Positions 1 to 12,614 of a stretch of DNA of 64,000 nt are shown here, piece by piece. Positions within the stretch are counted from its first letter, which is position 1, and every line of letters starts with the position of its first letter. Position numbers and translations under genes: made by a program. The notes below the pieces were generated by a model. The model made no database searches, was not told the origin of the DNA, and was given only the letters and a program-made list of their open reading frames with translations. The DNA comes from Laguncularia racemosa (Eukaryota; Streptophyta; Magnoliopsida; Myrtales; Combretaceae). The DNA is taken from assembly GCA_037954665.1 (NCBI GenBank), contig JBBMOL010000013.1:6572001-6636000 (forward strand), read 5' to 3'.

Positions 1-212
1 CACTTTTCTTGAAAACGTCATATTTACACAAATAAAAAGAAAAAAGAAAAAGAGGGAAATCGTTGCTTCTCCTTTCTTCCGTTCGCTTGGGAAATCAAAA
101 TTTTATCTTAAACCTGTCAAAAGTTTAAAATTTTGATAATTTATAGTTAAATCTCTTCGTCATCTGGGTAGTAGTAGTGTTGTTGATGGATGATAAAACA
201 ATGAGTTCGGTT

Positions 213-1313
213 CTATGCCCAAGCAGGGATGCCACGGTTCCCACGATCCCTGTCGAGGCAATCGAACCCCTCGATTCGCACGGCTGGTTTACCCCCAAAA
301 GTTGCACGAACACAGCCTCCTTTCCTTGATGAAGAAGATGGAGAGCCGGAGCCAGATGACGACAGGACCGGCGACAATGGAGAAGAAGGGAAGACTTTCT
401 CATCCCCAAATCGATCGTCTTTAATTAGTGGGTTAGATACTCTACTCGGCGGCGACCCGGAAAAAAATGGGGGCGACGAGGCAACTTGTGTGCAAGATTG
501 TTCCATAGCACCACCACCACCACCCTGCAAAATTAAGTATAATGTTAGAAATGGGATGAATGGGGAGGAGGAAACAAGTGGAACTTCCTGCTCTACAGCC
601 ACTTCATTTTGTCTGGAAATTTGGAGAGAGAGAGGGGAAAAGAGTGGAAAGACTGGTAAACGTGTTAATGTACCCTTAATAGGCACAGCTTATGAAACCT
701 CATTATACATACATTATGTATATGTAAAAGAAGCCAAACATAGCCTTAAACTTCCATAGCCATACTTGGCCAGAACAGGGCTTCCTAAACATTAGATCTA
801 CTACCCTTCAAAGTACAATTGAAAAACACAAGACGGAATACATTCGAAGCCAGGAACCAAGCAAACATTATCCATTCCAATTTAACCCAAAATTAATTTC
901 ACACCGCAATAAACAAACAGATCTACATATTTAAACGGCAGCAAATTAGTCCTAGAGATCTCATGTCTGGAAAATAACACTAAATTAAATCCACGAAATA
1001 TAGAAGTGTATAATAATAAGCATACCTTATTAAGGATGATATCCAGAACATCTCCCGATTTTGAATCACAAAATTCTGCTTGGTTACTGGAAACCAAACC
1101 AAAAAAAAAAAAAAAAAAAGAAAACCATCTACATAAACCGACAAAACAAAGTAAACCATATGTACAAACACAGACAATTGTGCGCCAAAAAACAAAAAAA
1201 AAAACTGACTACCTGAAGCACCACCTTATGGGTCTGATGGGGTAGTCGGACATGGCGGAACTTAACAAACCGAGACGTCGAGGCTTAGGACAAACCACCG
1301 CCTCTCCTCTCAT
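213..1313 (-). CDS. Plant-specific uncharacterised protein, 3 exons, 157 aa
   Basis: Three exons join in frame on the minus strand: 1313-1213 (phase 2 donor AG|GTAGTC), 1086-1026 (acceptor TTTCCAG, donor AAG|GTATGC) and 524-213 (acceptor TTGCAG), giving 157 residues and a stop. The start is the ATG at 1313-1311, opening MRGEAVVCPKPRRLGL. The middle exon holds CDSKSGDVLDIILNK. The last exon has a Gly run, SSPPFFSGSPPSRVSNPL, a Ser/Pro-rich linker and the C-terminal block RKGGCVRATFGGKPAVRIEG followed by FDCLDRDR. I recognise these blocks from a small plant-only family (Arabidopsis At1g13390/At1g68490 type, recalled from memory) of unknown function. No signal peptide, membrane segment or catalytic motif is visible. 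In Arabidopsis the family members lie next to the JAGGED/NUBBIN genes, and a JAGGED-type gene lies 40 kb away here. The splice joins are inferred, but the frame agrees across all three exons. Confidence 0.82.
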
Positions 1314-1324
1314 ATCGTCACAGT

Positions 1325-2185
1325 CTACAAACACGTTTTGTTGAATTGCACAGTGATTCATTTTTTTTTTTCTTTTGTATAAATGATTTGGGTATATGAT
1401 CTAAAACTCCTGCACGTAACAAAACGAGACAAGCATTAGATACAAAACAGTAGATCCGAAATAGATAAACAAAAAGAAATGACTTCTAATTACGTTACTG
1501 GTAGATCTACAACGCGTGGAGTAGGTCCAACAGTTTCATAAGATCTGGTCAACAAATTTTAATAAAGGAATAGGTTAATTAATTCGTCCACTAATTACTG
1601 GTGAATTAGTAATAAATCCATCCTCATATCTTAACCCACAAGCCCAAAATAAAATATAACAATAACAATTACCATACTAAGAGTGTCATACTGACGATTA
1701 TTAAAACAACCCATCTTGAATACCTTAAAATACGGCGTATTTTCTTTTTTCTCCAAAAGAGGTTGAGAGAAGATGAAAAATAAGGGTGACCCAGATTAAA
1801 AAAATCCAATCTTTAGGGGACTCTTAGGCCTTTAAAGAATCATGTTTAACCTAAAGGGTAAAGGCATCATGGAAAAGAAAACATTACAGATCTGTGTATG
1901 GATTCTTTACTACTTAAGCTTAAACCCAAAATCTACAAAACCGTAATGGGGGAACAGAAAACAAAACTAGAAATTCAACTATACGTATGTCCATGATAAG
2001 GGGAGGAAAGCATAGACGCAGAAGGAAAATTAAAAAGATATGGAAGAGATATGTACCTGAGCTATAACTGTACAGGTCCTCCAAAGGAGGAGCTCTTTCT
2101 TTCTTTTCTTTTTTTTTTTTTTTTCCCTTTTGGGCCTATGAAGGGAATATGGGAAATAATGAAGGGGAGTGTCAATATAAACAGG
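1325..2185 (-). promoter_or_regulatory. Possible 5'UTR exon, leader intron and TATA box of the 213-1313 gene
   Basis: Upstream of the ATG at 1313 there is a possible acceptor (TTTGTAG, exon from 1324) and a possible donor (CTCAG|GTACAT, intron from 2056). Together they would give a leader intron of about 730 bp. A TATA-like GTTTATATTG on the minus strand (2182-2173) lies a plausible distance before a CT-rich stretch that could be the 5'UTR. This is inferred from sequence signals only. Confidence 0.28.
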
Positions 2186-3490
2186 CGGACAGAGAGGAGG
2201 AGAAGAAGAAGTTATGAAATAAGATAGAAAGAAGGACAGTTGAGGTGAGTTTCTGTTCAATTTATACAACACAACATGATGAGAGATGGATATAAGATTA
2301 TAATGGAATTAAAGGACTAATAATAATAATAATAATAAGAGGGGGAAGATAGGAAAACAGATTATCCAAAAAACAAAAGAAAAACAGAATATGTAAAGAG
2401 AGAGAGAGAGGGAGATGGGTAGAAAAAAGCGCCTTCCTTTCTTTTATTGGCCAACAGCGGTGAGACGGTGAGATGAGAGAGGCGAAAGGGAAATGCAAGG
2501 CCGCAACGTCTCTTTCGACAACTGATGGGGCAAAAGTTCCAAAAAAAGAAAAATTCATTATACTATTGTTTGATTTATAATAATATTAATATTAATTAAT
2601 GTCGGGACTTCTTTAATTTTGTATGTGGAGATATTAGTAGAAAGTAACGAAGAAATATGAATATTTTATGGCTTCATGCAGGCGATGCCTCCCGAGAGAA
2701 AGCTCATCGGTTTTGGCACCCCCACCACACCAGCTCTTTCCCGATTTAAAATAATATATATTTAAAACTGTGGGAAAATTCTAAAATATCTTATGATGGG
2801 CTCCCTCTGTTTACGGAGTCCCGTTAACGTGGTTAGTTTGGTTAGGTTAAGATCAATAGTGTTGCAAGAAATGAAAATAAGGACAGGAAATATGAAATGG
2901 TGAAGGGAAGGACCAACTGAAAAAAAAAAAACAAAGTTGCTGATGGGACCGATTTCCCACAACCACAAAAAATGAAGTTAGTATTTGTTGGAAATTGAGG
3001 TGAACACTTAATATGATGCAACTACCTAAATGCTAACAACAGCCTTTCATTTTTCTTTTCTTTTCCTCTCTTTGGGTAGTATAAGCCGTAAATACGAGGT
3101 AGGAAAACTCTTTTTATTTATTTATTTATTTTCTTCATTTTTTTTTCTTTGACAAACAGCCAAAAATAATTCCTCCCCATATTCATTTGGGACTCTTAAA
3201 TATTTTTATAAGCTACATATATTGGTCAATATTTTTCTAGCAAAATTACTATATATTTTTAATAAAATTTTGATGAGTTTAATACATGATAATTGGTATT
3301 ATTAGATTAATTCTACATTTTTTTTGGATGATGGGCGATTCAAGCTTTAAATGGAATTATGATTCAACACTTTGAAGGTATAAAATCCTAATTTCATTCT
3401 TCCTTCACTTATAGAAAAATAGTTACACAGCATCTTAAACCTAAAGCATACTTTAATTAATAGCTATTATACAATATCTTCAGCTACATT
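2186..3490. other. AT-rich intergenic DNA, no gene seen
   Basis: This is the presumed upstream region of the minus-strand gene. It contains simple repeats: an AAT/ATA run at about 2318-2338, a GA run at 2398-2412 and a TTTA run near 3116-3132. Open frames here are short, low-complexity and unlike known proteins. I see no RNA gene. Confidence 0.5.
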
Positions 3491-3496
3491 TCAAAA

Positions 3497-6240
3497 ATCT
3501 ACGGACACTAGGAAAATGGGTCAATGTAACCCGTGAACTAGTTCAAACCTACAAAGTCATGGCTCTAAAAATGGTAAACCATGAGTGGGCAATTGGACCC
3601 AGTTTTGGGCTAGTTTATTAGCTCAACAGTTTACGAGTTTGATTAGACCAGTGAATTGTAGTTTAATTTTTTTATTGTTTAAATTAAAAAAAATAAATTA
3701 ACTTTAAAATTGAATTAAGAAAAACTATGAAAAAAAATATGTAAATTTCAACTTATTTTTAATTAAGTTGAAGAAAATTTGTATTTATTTATATAAAATT
3801 ACACTTAAATATAGTTGTAATGTTAGTAATGTGGAACAAAAGTCTAAAAAAGGATATCAAAAGATAAAAGTTAGTTTTAGTTTCTTATTATTAAGGAATA
3901 CAAATATCTTTTTAGTGAAAGTCAATAAATATTCAATTAGACATGCTTTTAAAGCATATTTATTTCTTATATGTAAATACACATTTTTGGTATGTAAATA
4001 ATTATATTATTAAATAATTAATATACAATAAGACAGAGGTTAAAGAGGTAAATAATTAAAAGTTATAGGGGTAGTTTAATCTTTTTGTGGATCATAGTAT
4101 AAAATCACATTCTGACCTAGCATCTCACCCTTTTTCTTATTTGCGCAATTACACAGTGAAAACCTAAGAAAGACCTCTAGAGACTTACAAACGACCTAAA
4201 GGATCACGACGGGATTGACCCCTTTTCAACAGGTAATGATTCTAATCATCAACATGTTTATTATTGGTGATGATTCATGAGTTTAAGTAAAATGGTGGTA
4301 TGTTAATAGAGATTGGAACAAGGGATGTGTTAGAATGAGTGTAAGATCAAACATTTGGAGGATTTCGATTACAATTCTGAGTCAAGTAAGTATATATGAC
4401 CCAAATTATGCATTAGAATTAGTGGATACATTAATCAATTAGACTTAGAATTCTAGGAATTAGGCTTAGGAACAAAATTCGAGAAAAAGAAATAAGAGTT
4501 TGTGATGAACAATGTGTACATTGTTAGATATATGCTCGTATACCTGCTTATGTAGAATTATGAGTGTGTACAATAGGGTACACAAATGAAGGACATGCCT
4601 ATGTACTTAGGCATGTCAAAATTATAAAATCCACATAAAGTATATGGCCAAATATACAACTGTGTACCTAAGTGTGCCAAAATGGCAATTTCACATAGAT
4701 TGGTACATAGTTGGATATACGACCATGTACTTGGGCATGCTGTAATGACAAGATTATATAAAAAGATGTACGGCCACTAACATGACCGTACTCTAGCCCG
4801 TGTTCCTCTACACGGCCTCTTACACGATTGTGTTGCCTTGGAACACTTATACTTTAATTCTATTTTGTATTTTCATGATTATAAATTAAGATAGATGCAT
4901 GATAAGATCTCAGAAAGGGAATTATATAATTAGAATATACTTAATCAATTAGTAAACTTAGATTAATTATAAACTAGAACTAAGTTTAGTTCTTTATACT
5001 TGAATAGGTCTACATCCTTTTCATAGAAACATGGGGGACTATAGTAAGAACACTCTTTCAAGTATATGTTCACCTTGTTCTGTTGTTTATGATTATTAGT
5101 ATAGCTTGTTTAAATGAATTTAAATATTATATGAGCAAAATGTGTATGTTGCTTGTGCTTGGCTCGGTTTAGGGGCTCGCAATGGTAGATCTCCAAGAGA
5201 TACCCTGATGATTGGTATATCATGTTGTCCCTAGTAAAGTTGTGTATCAAAATGATTTAGGGTAAATTAGGATTAGATGGGGCCCGTAGTGACCGTTCCC
5301 ATTTAGGGTTATATATATGTACTTACTGTATGTGTATCAGAGTCATGATTAACCCTATATTGTATGTTGATTAATTAAAGATAAATAATTGGATGACTTG
5401 ATGTGTATAACTATTGCGCTTATGCATGTTGATATTGTTGGCTATATGGCACACATATGTTTGTGTGATACTCATGTACTGAGTTTAGACTCATTCCTTT
5501 TTAATTCTTAGTTGCAAGTGAAAATAATGAGCATGTAAATTATGATGAAAATGGGAATTCAATGGGACATTATATAGATGAATATAGAAGAGAGTACTAC
5601 TACTATGTTGATGAGGAATAATGTGAAAGTTACCGAAGAATTCCTTGTTAGAAGTTAAGTTGTAGATTTGAGAATATGGGATAGTACAAGACTTTTAGTT
5701 ATGTAAATTATTATATGAGGATAAACGTTTACTCTAATTTTTAATTTGGGATTTAATGTATTGTTTCAAGTAATAATGATTGGAATAACTCACCTGAAAG
5801 TCATTCGTTTCTTTTATTGAAGTAATATTAGTATGAATGTAAAGTGGAGATGAACATGTTTAAATTTGTATGAAGATTTAGAGTCTTGGCTTGCCATTAT
5901 TTAATAATGACACGTGGTAAACAGTGATGTCCCGGGTTCCAAGATGTTACATTATATTATTAATAGTAACACAATAAATATTGTGAATGAGAAGTAAATT
6001 TTATAGTAGTTTTAATTTTTAATATTATTTAAATAAATAATTTATTTTTAATTAATTAATTAATTAATTTATTCATTATTTTTTTCATAGGTCACGACTC
6101 ACCGGTTTGATAGGTTAGGAGCCTTAAGCCGCCGCGACTTGACTTGAATCGACGAGTCAGTGGCCACTTCACTACCATGAACTATTGGGCTGGTTTCGGG
6201 TGATTCAACCGGGCGAGCCGACCCTTTTACCCAGGTCTAT
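3497..6240. mobile_element. Non-autonomous element with long imperfect terminal inverted repeats
   Basis: The sequence at about 3497-3700 (GACACTAGGAAAATGGGTC onward, then a GTTTGATTAGACCAGTGA block) matches imperfectly the reverse complement of about 6050-6240 (GACCTGGGTAAAAGGGTC onward, then CTATCAAACCGGTGAGTCG). The arms are roughly 150-200 bp. No transposase is visible between them; the interior is mostly a solo LTR (4007-5951) in AT-rich sequence. The termini resemble plant hAT-like MITEs, but I could not find a convincing 8-bp target duplication, so class and exact ends are uncertain. Confidence 0.5.
4007..5951 (+). repeat. Solo LTR, Ty3/gypsy type, same family as 61847-63793
   Basis: The block reads like a retrotransposon LTR: a TATA box in GTATAAAAT near 4098, a leader-like region after it, and an end in CCCGGGTTCCAAGATGTTACA at 5951. 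It is homologous along its length to the reverse complement of 61847-63793; both share the GGCTCGG(T/C)...AGGGCTC block and motifs built on GTACACGGCC/CCGTGT. No gag or pol is adjacent, so it is a solo LTR. The flanking pentamer TTATA occurs at 4002-4006 and at 5952-5956, but such an AT-rich match is weak evidence, so the left end is approximate. The lineage (Tekay-like chromovirus) is a guess from LTR style. Confidence 0.55.
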
Positions 6241-6659
6241 TCTCAGCTTTGTTTATATTAATCATTTGCATAGCTTTAAATGATTCACAGAATCTTAAAA
6301 AAAAAGAAGAATATTTCTCTTGAACCCCTAAATCATGATTATGAACCTCCTTTTTAATATTTATGTAAATAATATGCATAAAAAGTAAGTGGATCCTCGA
6401 ATTATCTTTATATTATCATAAAAATTGTGCATTACATTGTCCTTAATATTATGTTAACTATATAATATTATAATTGTAATATTTATATATTATATGTAAA
6501 TACCATAATTTGCATTATATATTATATAGAGCAAAACGTTATATCAACGTACATCGAAACATATACTGGAATATATGATGATATATACTTCATAGCATTA
6601 TAGTTATATATATGTATAAAATATAAAAACCTTAGTTGTATAATATATAAAAACCTTTG
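6241..6659. other. AT-rich spacer, nothing recognised
   Basis: This is TA-rich sequence with runs of ATATAT and no coding potential. It may hold the missing first part of the Tat 5' LTR, which I could not place because TA-rich sequence obscures the boundary. Confidence 0.4.
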
Positions 6660-8663
6660 CGTTATAGTTATTTATTATCAAGTTGAACTAGATTTCTTAT
6701 TTAGAATCGGTTTATGATAGCTTTAAGGAATAAATGGAATTAGGTTACATTAAAAGATTGAGGTACAAGCTAACGACCTATTGGAAAACACACTTGCACA
6801 ACATACAAGAGACCAGAGTTCAATTCTCCTAGCCTATAGGTGTGCACAAATTTTTTCTAGAACAAAAGATGTAAGTTGAAATTGGAATAAATGCAACTTG
6901 TTTGCATTACAATATTGAGACATAGGGCAACGGTTTATTGTAAAACATACACACACAACATATGAGAGACTTGAGATCGATCCCCTCAATGCATAGATGT
7001 GCAAATTTTTGTTTTCTTATTTTTTTTTAAAGAAGATGTAGGTTAAACCGATGATTTCGACTTCTTCTTCCTTTGGCTAAGTTCCTTGTCATTCTTCCTT
7101 TTTGGTCAGGTGTCTTTAGCTCAATTTTTATATGAACTTAAACATGATTTCATTACAAACAATGGTAGAATTGTGTAGATAACATGAGATTCTATGAACC
7201 TCATACAAAAAATAAGCTATGTACATTTGTTTAAAGGATTAAAGTTAACCTAAAAAATTGAAATTTTTTTTCCAAGATACTTGCCAATTACAAAGTTGAG
7301 CAACTAAAGGCAAAAATTGAAGCTTTCTGTCACTTGAATGTTCGATTGCAGATTCTACACAATAATTCCAACTCACACAATGCCTCCTAATATGCCACTT
7401 ACCTTTGATCGAAGGAATTTCTTGAGCATATTTTTCGTAGGAAGATTATGGTAGATTGAGCCGTTGAGGACTTGCCAAGCTCATATCAAGCTTGGCAAAT
7501 ATAAATATAACCCCTAGTTTCTAATTTTGGACACACAACAATAGAATTACACTAAAATCACCTCCATTCAAGCTCAATACAAGCTTTTTTTCTCTAGTAG
7601 TCTCGGCCAAATTCCTACTCCCTCTCTCTAAAATTTCTCTCACTACACTCAACCATGAAGCATGAAGTTAGTCCCATTAGATTCCTAAGCCCTCCTAGTT
7701 TTAGAAAAGACTGATTTCGAACTTCAATTGGGTCGCAAGCAGTGTTTAATCGGGGAACCTAAATCGGTTGCCTTTCACTACCTTTGACCACCATCCTCTA
7801 CCACTCTTGTACTTGGATCAGCAATGCTAGTAGACTCACAATCACTCCCAACCTCGACCCAACACCACCCATCAGGTTGACAATGACCGGAGCAACTCGA
7901 GCGAGCTACACTCTTCAGTCGTCCCTTCTTTATGCGATTTACTCCGGAGTCGAATTTATCGACTCGATCTAAACCAGACTTTGACCCATGTTTGTAATCC
8001 TTTTACGTTCCTTTTTTTATTCTTATTTTTTTAATTTTTAGAGACATTTTAGTTTTTTTTTTAAGAAAAAAATTATGTTTTCTTTTAAAGAAATTTTAGT
8101 TTTTTTTTTTATAATTTTTTTAAAGACATTTTAGCCATTATAAATTTATTTGAAAAAAGAATATATTTTTTAAATTTTTTAAAGACATTTTAACGTTAAA
8201 AAAATAAATTTTAGTTTTTTTTTAATATTTTTTTAGACATTAATTTTTTTATTATATATTTCTTATTTTTTTAGACATTTTATAAAAAAGAAAAAAATTC
8301 AAGAAATTATAGTTTTTCATATATATTTTTTTCTTTTTTAGACATTTTAGTCTATATTATTTTAACAATTTAGAAAGATAGTGAATGCGAACTACAATTA
8401 GTTTGATCCCAAATAGCGGGTATGTAAGCACTTATGGGGCTACCAAAAAAAAAAAAAAAACTAAACTTGTAACTTTATTAACACCACTATATTAATTCTA
8501 ACTTAATTCTTTTTTTCTCGATCATGATCGGGTGACAACTCTTAAAGTAACTTTTTTTCTTAATTTTTTTTATTTTCTAATCTTAATCAAGGGTTTATAC
8601 TAAATTAGCATAAAATTTAGTGTAAATTAGATTAGAAAAAGATTAAAAAAATTAGGCTCGATA
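6660..8663 (+). repeat. 5' LTR of the Tat-type element (left edge diverged)
   Basis: From about 6677 this repeat aligns with 22250-24364, sharing a block with two tRNA-like modules, the ACACTCAACC(A/T)TGAAGCATG block, a poly-T stretch with repeated AGACATTTTA motifs, and an end in TTAGGCTCGATA. The first roughly 60-80 bp seen in the 3' copy cannot be matched here. The 189-nt open frame at 7784-7972 lies inside the LTR and is not a gene. Confidence 0.7.
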
Positions 8664-8666
8664 GGA

Positions 8667-8684
8667 TAGCGACTCTACTAGGGA
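8667..8684 (+). other. Degenerate primer-binding site of the Tat element
   Basis: TAGCGACTCTACTAGGGA differs at three positions, all G to A, from TGGCGACTCTGCTGGGGA, a form typical of Tat/Ogre primer-binding sites. It lies three bases after the 5' LTR end, as expected. Confidence 0.65.
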
Positions 8685-10021
8685 TCACCAAGTAGGCTAG
8701 CCACCTAAACCTTCTAAAAATAAAATTTATTTTTCAAAATATTTATTTTTACTTGTAAATTTTTTTGTAAATAATTGTATTAATGTTCATGTTATGCTGC
8801 ATTTGGGGTTTATGAAACAAGAGGGTTTTAACATCAATGTATATTAGATGAGGTCAGACCTAGACTGTATTGGGAACCTAAAAGGGGGATCATTGTGTAA
8901 GTTCTAGTTGTAGTGGAATGACCACCTTTTATAACCGATTAGGCTACCCTACCCATTGTTTTGATGTGGCTTGTGATCTATTTCTTTGAAAACATGAGAG
9001 GCCACAAAGTTTGGGAACCTCTAGAACCCACATAAATTACATACATTTTTCATCAACCATAAAGGTGTCATAGCTTTCAATTAAAGTTGCTACCTAATTA
9101 ATGCTCGAGTGTCCTATAAATGAGCCTTTCTATATGTATTGTAGATGTATGAATAACTATTATATTATTTCCTTGTAAATACTTAATACCTTTGTAATAT
9201 GTAAATAAATTCCTTGTCAATATATGTCTTTGCATATTAGAATTATGATGTAAATACCAAGTCTTAATAGGGTTGTAACTTAATAAATGTTGTATTACCT
9301 TAATAATTCTTGCATTCGTGTGTTTCCATATAGATTTATTTATTTAAAAGAAAGATAAAATGATTCATAAATATTACTCATGAAATTGATAATTGACTCA
9401 GATCAATGGCAATCAATTAACAAGGTAATGAGCAAGAAGTCAATAGTATGCCAAGCATACCTAACTCTCGAGTTTAGCTACTTGAAGCAAAAGTGAATTA
9501 TTAGAGAGAAAGAACCAGGAGGGTAGAATTAGATGTGCAGACTCTCCTAACTTAAGCTAAACAAACCGAAGGTGTCCTTCAGCGGGCGCTAAAGATGTTG
9601 CAATGACTAGGAGCATAACTGCGAGATTAGATTAAGAATATTCAATCTAATAAGTTGATTTGAAAATAATTGTCAAGTTCTTGAGTAATAATAATAAATG
9701 ATGTTTTTTTCATGAGCCATTTGATCGCTTTTCAAATTTAGTTCCTTTTTCAATAATAATGCATAAAAAAGAAAAAAAAATCAATTGTCTTGTAAATAAA
9801 TAATAATCATTACATTTCATCCCCTTGTAAATATTGGTTATTCTAATCATCTCCAACTCCTTAGGATCTTAGAGTCACAATTGTTGCTTCAATCAATGTC
9901 TAAGTCCTTTTTATTTTCAAGTTAATTTTAAATTGAAAAAAGGAAAAAAAAAATGCTAACAAGAATAGATCTTCCCAAGATTGCTACCTCTAGGTGACTG
10001 GGTCTACTACCAAGGTTCATA
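8685..10021 (+). other. Tat element leader; decayed coding remnant at about 9405-9560
   Basis: This is AT-rich leader between the primer-binding site and the gag start codon at 10022. Around 9405-9560 one plus-strand frame reads NSMPSIPNSRV...LLEAKVN...REKEPGG with stops between the pieces, like the N-terminal coiled part of a gag or an upstream ORF. The remainder has no recognisable feature. Confidence 0.35.
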
Positions 10022-12614
10022 ATGGCTAGTGATAATCATGGTTGTCAAAATCGCGAGTTAACTTGTACATTTCTACGATTTTATGATTTTGTGAATACAT
10101 TCCTAGTCAACTCGCATATAAAAACATCTTGAATGTGAAATTGCATTGAAATCACGATTTGACACGGTATAATTGGTAAAAGCGCGATTTTACACCCATT
10201 CGAACCAATTCTGTAGCATAAGATGAGTTTTGTCAGCAATTGAGCAATTGGAGGGAGTAGGCTAGCCTAGATGATGTGACGCCCTGCCTAGAGAAGCCTA
10301 ACCTAGCCCAAACTTCGAATAGAACAATGTCAAAAGGGGGAAAACTACACAATTTGGATTTGCATCAACATCACACTCATGTTCTGTTCTTCTTTCTTAT
10401 TCCTTTTCTTCTTTTCACTTGAGGCTTCACACGTTTTTATTTTTGAATCTTTAGTCTCGAATCTTGATCTTGTGTGTTGGATGTCTCGATCTTGAGGTTC
10501 AATCTTGCGTATAGGTAATTTTTTGTTAAATATATTACTACATTGTATCTTCTCGGTTTAGTTACTTGGTTAGGGTTTTTGTTTTTTCTTTTTTTTTTGT
10601 TATTTTTCACCATCTCTGTTTACTGCATCTTCTCAATTGTTGTTTAGTTTCTTCTTGATTTGTGTTTACTTATCGGTTTTATTTTTCGCAATCTAGGACT
10701 GGGAGTGCATAGTTGCTAAGTATGGTTGAGATTGGGGTTGATGATTTTTTGTTGTTGTCATAGGCACCCTTTTGCAATCTCTAAGAGTGCACAGCTGCTA
10801 AGCATGGTTCAAATCGGTAATTTTTTGTTTATTGCATCTTGTTGGTTTTGACTATAATTGAGTGAGAGAAATACTGACTATAGCTTATCAACATCCTCCA
10901 TTATGCAAGATTGTAGATTATGTTTTATTGTGCTTCTCATGGATATTAGTAGATCTCACTTATGATAGAGCTTTAGTTTTTTCGTACCTTGTCTAGTATT
11001 GTTCTTTGTGATATTTGGTAGCATTGATGTTCATCTTGCAAACATTTGGTTTTCTTGATAATTTCGTATGTAACAAAGGAACATAAGTGCAGGAAAAGTT
11101 GCTTAGTTTTAATTTCCTCACACAACCCCTCACCTTCTTCTCTATCAAGTTGCCTTCCATCCGCACTTGTATGTTGTTATCCATGCTGTATGTATTGAAA
11201 AAGGATTCAATGTCATCGTGGGACAACTATTTGTAGCTCATTAACTTCAAAATCACCATCAATGTCTATCATCTTCTTTTGTAGTAGCTCATTAACTTCA
11301 ATATCACTAAACTATTTATAGAATTTTAGTGTAACTTTCTGACTTCCTCAACAAACTTTAATTCATATTTAAATCACCATTTTGGTATTTGAGTCTAAAA
11401 TGTCGAAGTTTAAACTTGAACCATGTTTATAATGAATCTTATTGTGGTTTAAATATAATTATAAGCATTATGGACACAAATTATGAATATTATAGATGTG
11501 AATTAAAATGAATAGTTGATGGTAAATGTAATAACACCATAAACAAATGTTACCTATGAAAGGAAAGAATATGAATGGATAAAAACTTCTGAAATTATAT
11601 ATTACAATATATGTTATTACCAATGTTTATTTTTAATCATAGTACATCATTACCAATGTTTCCTTGTTAAGTCGCTTTTCTTGGATTACCATGAAAACAT
11701 AGAGATCTCATGAAAGAAACAGAGCCTTATGCATTAGCTTCTTTCTTTTCTTTGGTTCATGAATGATGTGAAATCGAAATGCTTGAATTTACTCTTTATT
11801 TTATTTTTTTACAAGATTTTAACTAGTGATTGAGTTGAAATGTCATATTCCAAATCATTTAAAGAGAGCTTTAAAAGAAAAAATGCACTTGGAAGTAGAT
11901 TCGATGTTAGTTGGGAGCATGAAATTGATGTAGATAATAATGAAAAAAAGGTAAAATGCAAGTATTGCAACAAAGTAGTTAGTGGAGGCATTTACATAAT
12001 CAAGAATCACTTGGGTTGTACGTGTAAAGATGTAGAGCCATGTAGTAGTATCCCGGATGAAGTAAAACCGAAATGTTAATAATGTTGCTGAAAGTGGCAA
12101 AAATATAAAAAATGAAAAGAAAGCAAATTTATGGCATTGAAGATTTTGATGATGATGAGGTGAAGCGGTCATCCATAAAAAAAAAAGAAAGAAAGGAATT
12201 GCATGGATTCCTTTTTGAAACAAAATAAATAATAAAATAAAAAACGGTGGAAGTGGAACATGGGCAAACCAAGATATAATTAACCAATTCATGAAAAAAG
12301 ATCTGAGAGAAGAATGCTGCTAATAAATTGCTTGTTTTTTCTACACTAGTGCAATTCCATTTAACTGTGTAAAAAATCAAAAGTTTGCCAAGATGCTTTA
12401 GGTGGTTGGTTGATATGGTTATGAGCTTAAACCTCCTTCCTATAATGAGCTAAGGGTGGCTTGTTTGAAGAAAGAAGTAATTCGAACAATGGAATTACTT
12501 AAAGACTACAAAGCTGAATGGAAAAAAACAGGTTACTCGATTATGTCTGATGCATAGATTGATAGAAAGAGACAATCCATATGCAATTTCTTAGTGAATA
12601 GCCCTAAAGGAACG

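Noticed and set aside
229..759. 176-codon plus-strand open frame
   Set aside because: It is antisense to the last exon of the 213-1313 gene, whose conserved family motifs and splice joins are convincing; the plus frame has no family resemblance.
7784..7972. Open frame with a counterpart in the second LTR
   Set aside because: The similarity at about 23340-23576 is LTR homology at DNA level; the frame is not kept.
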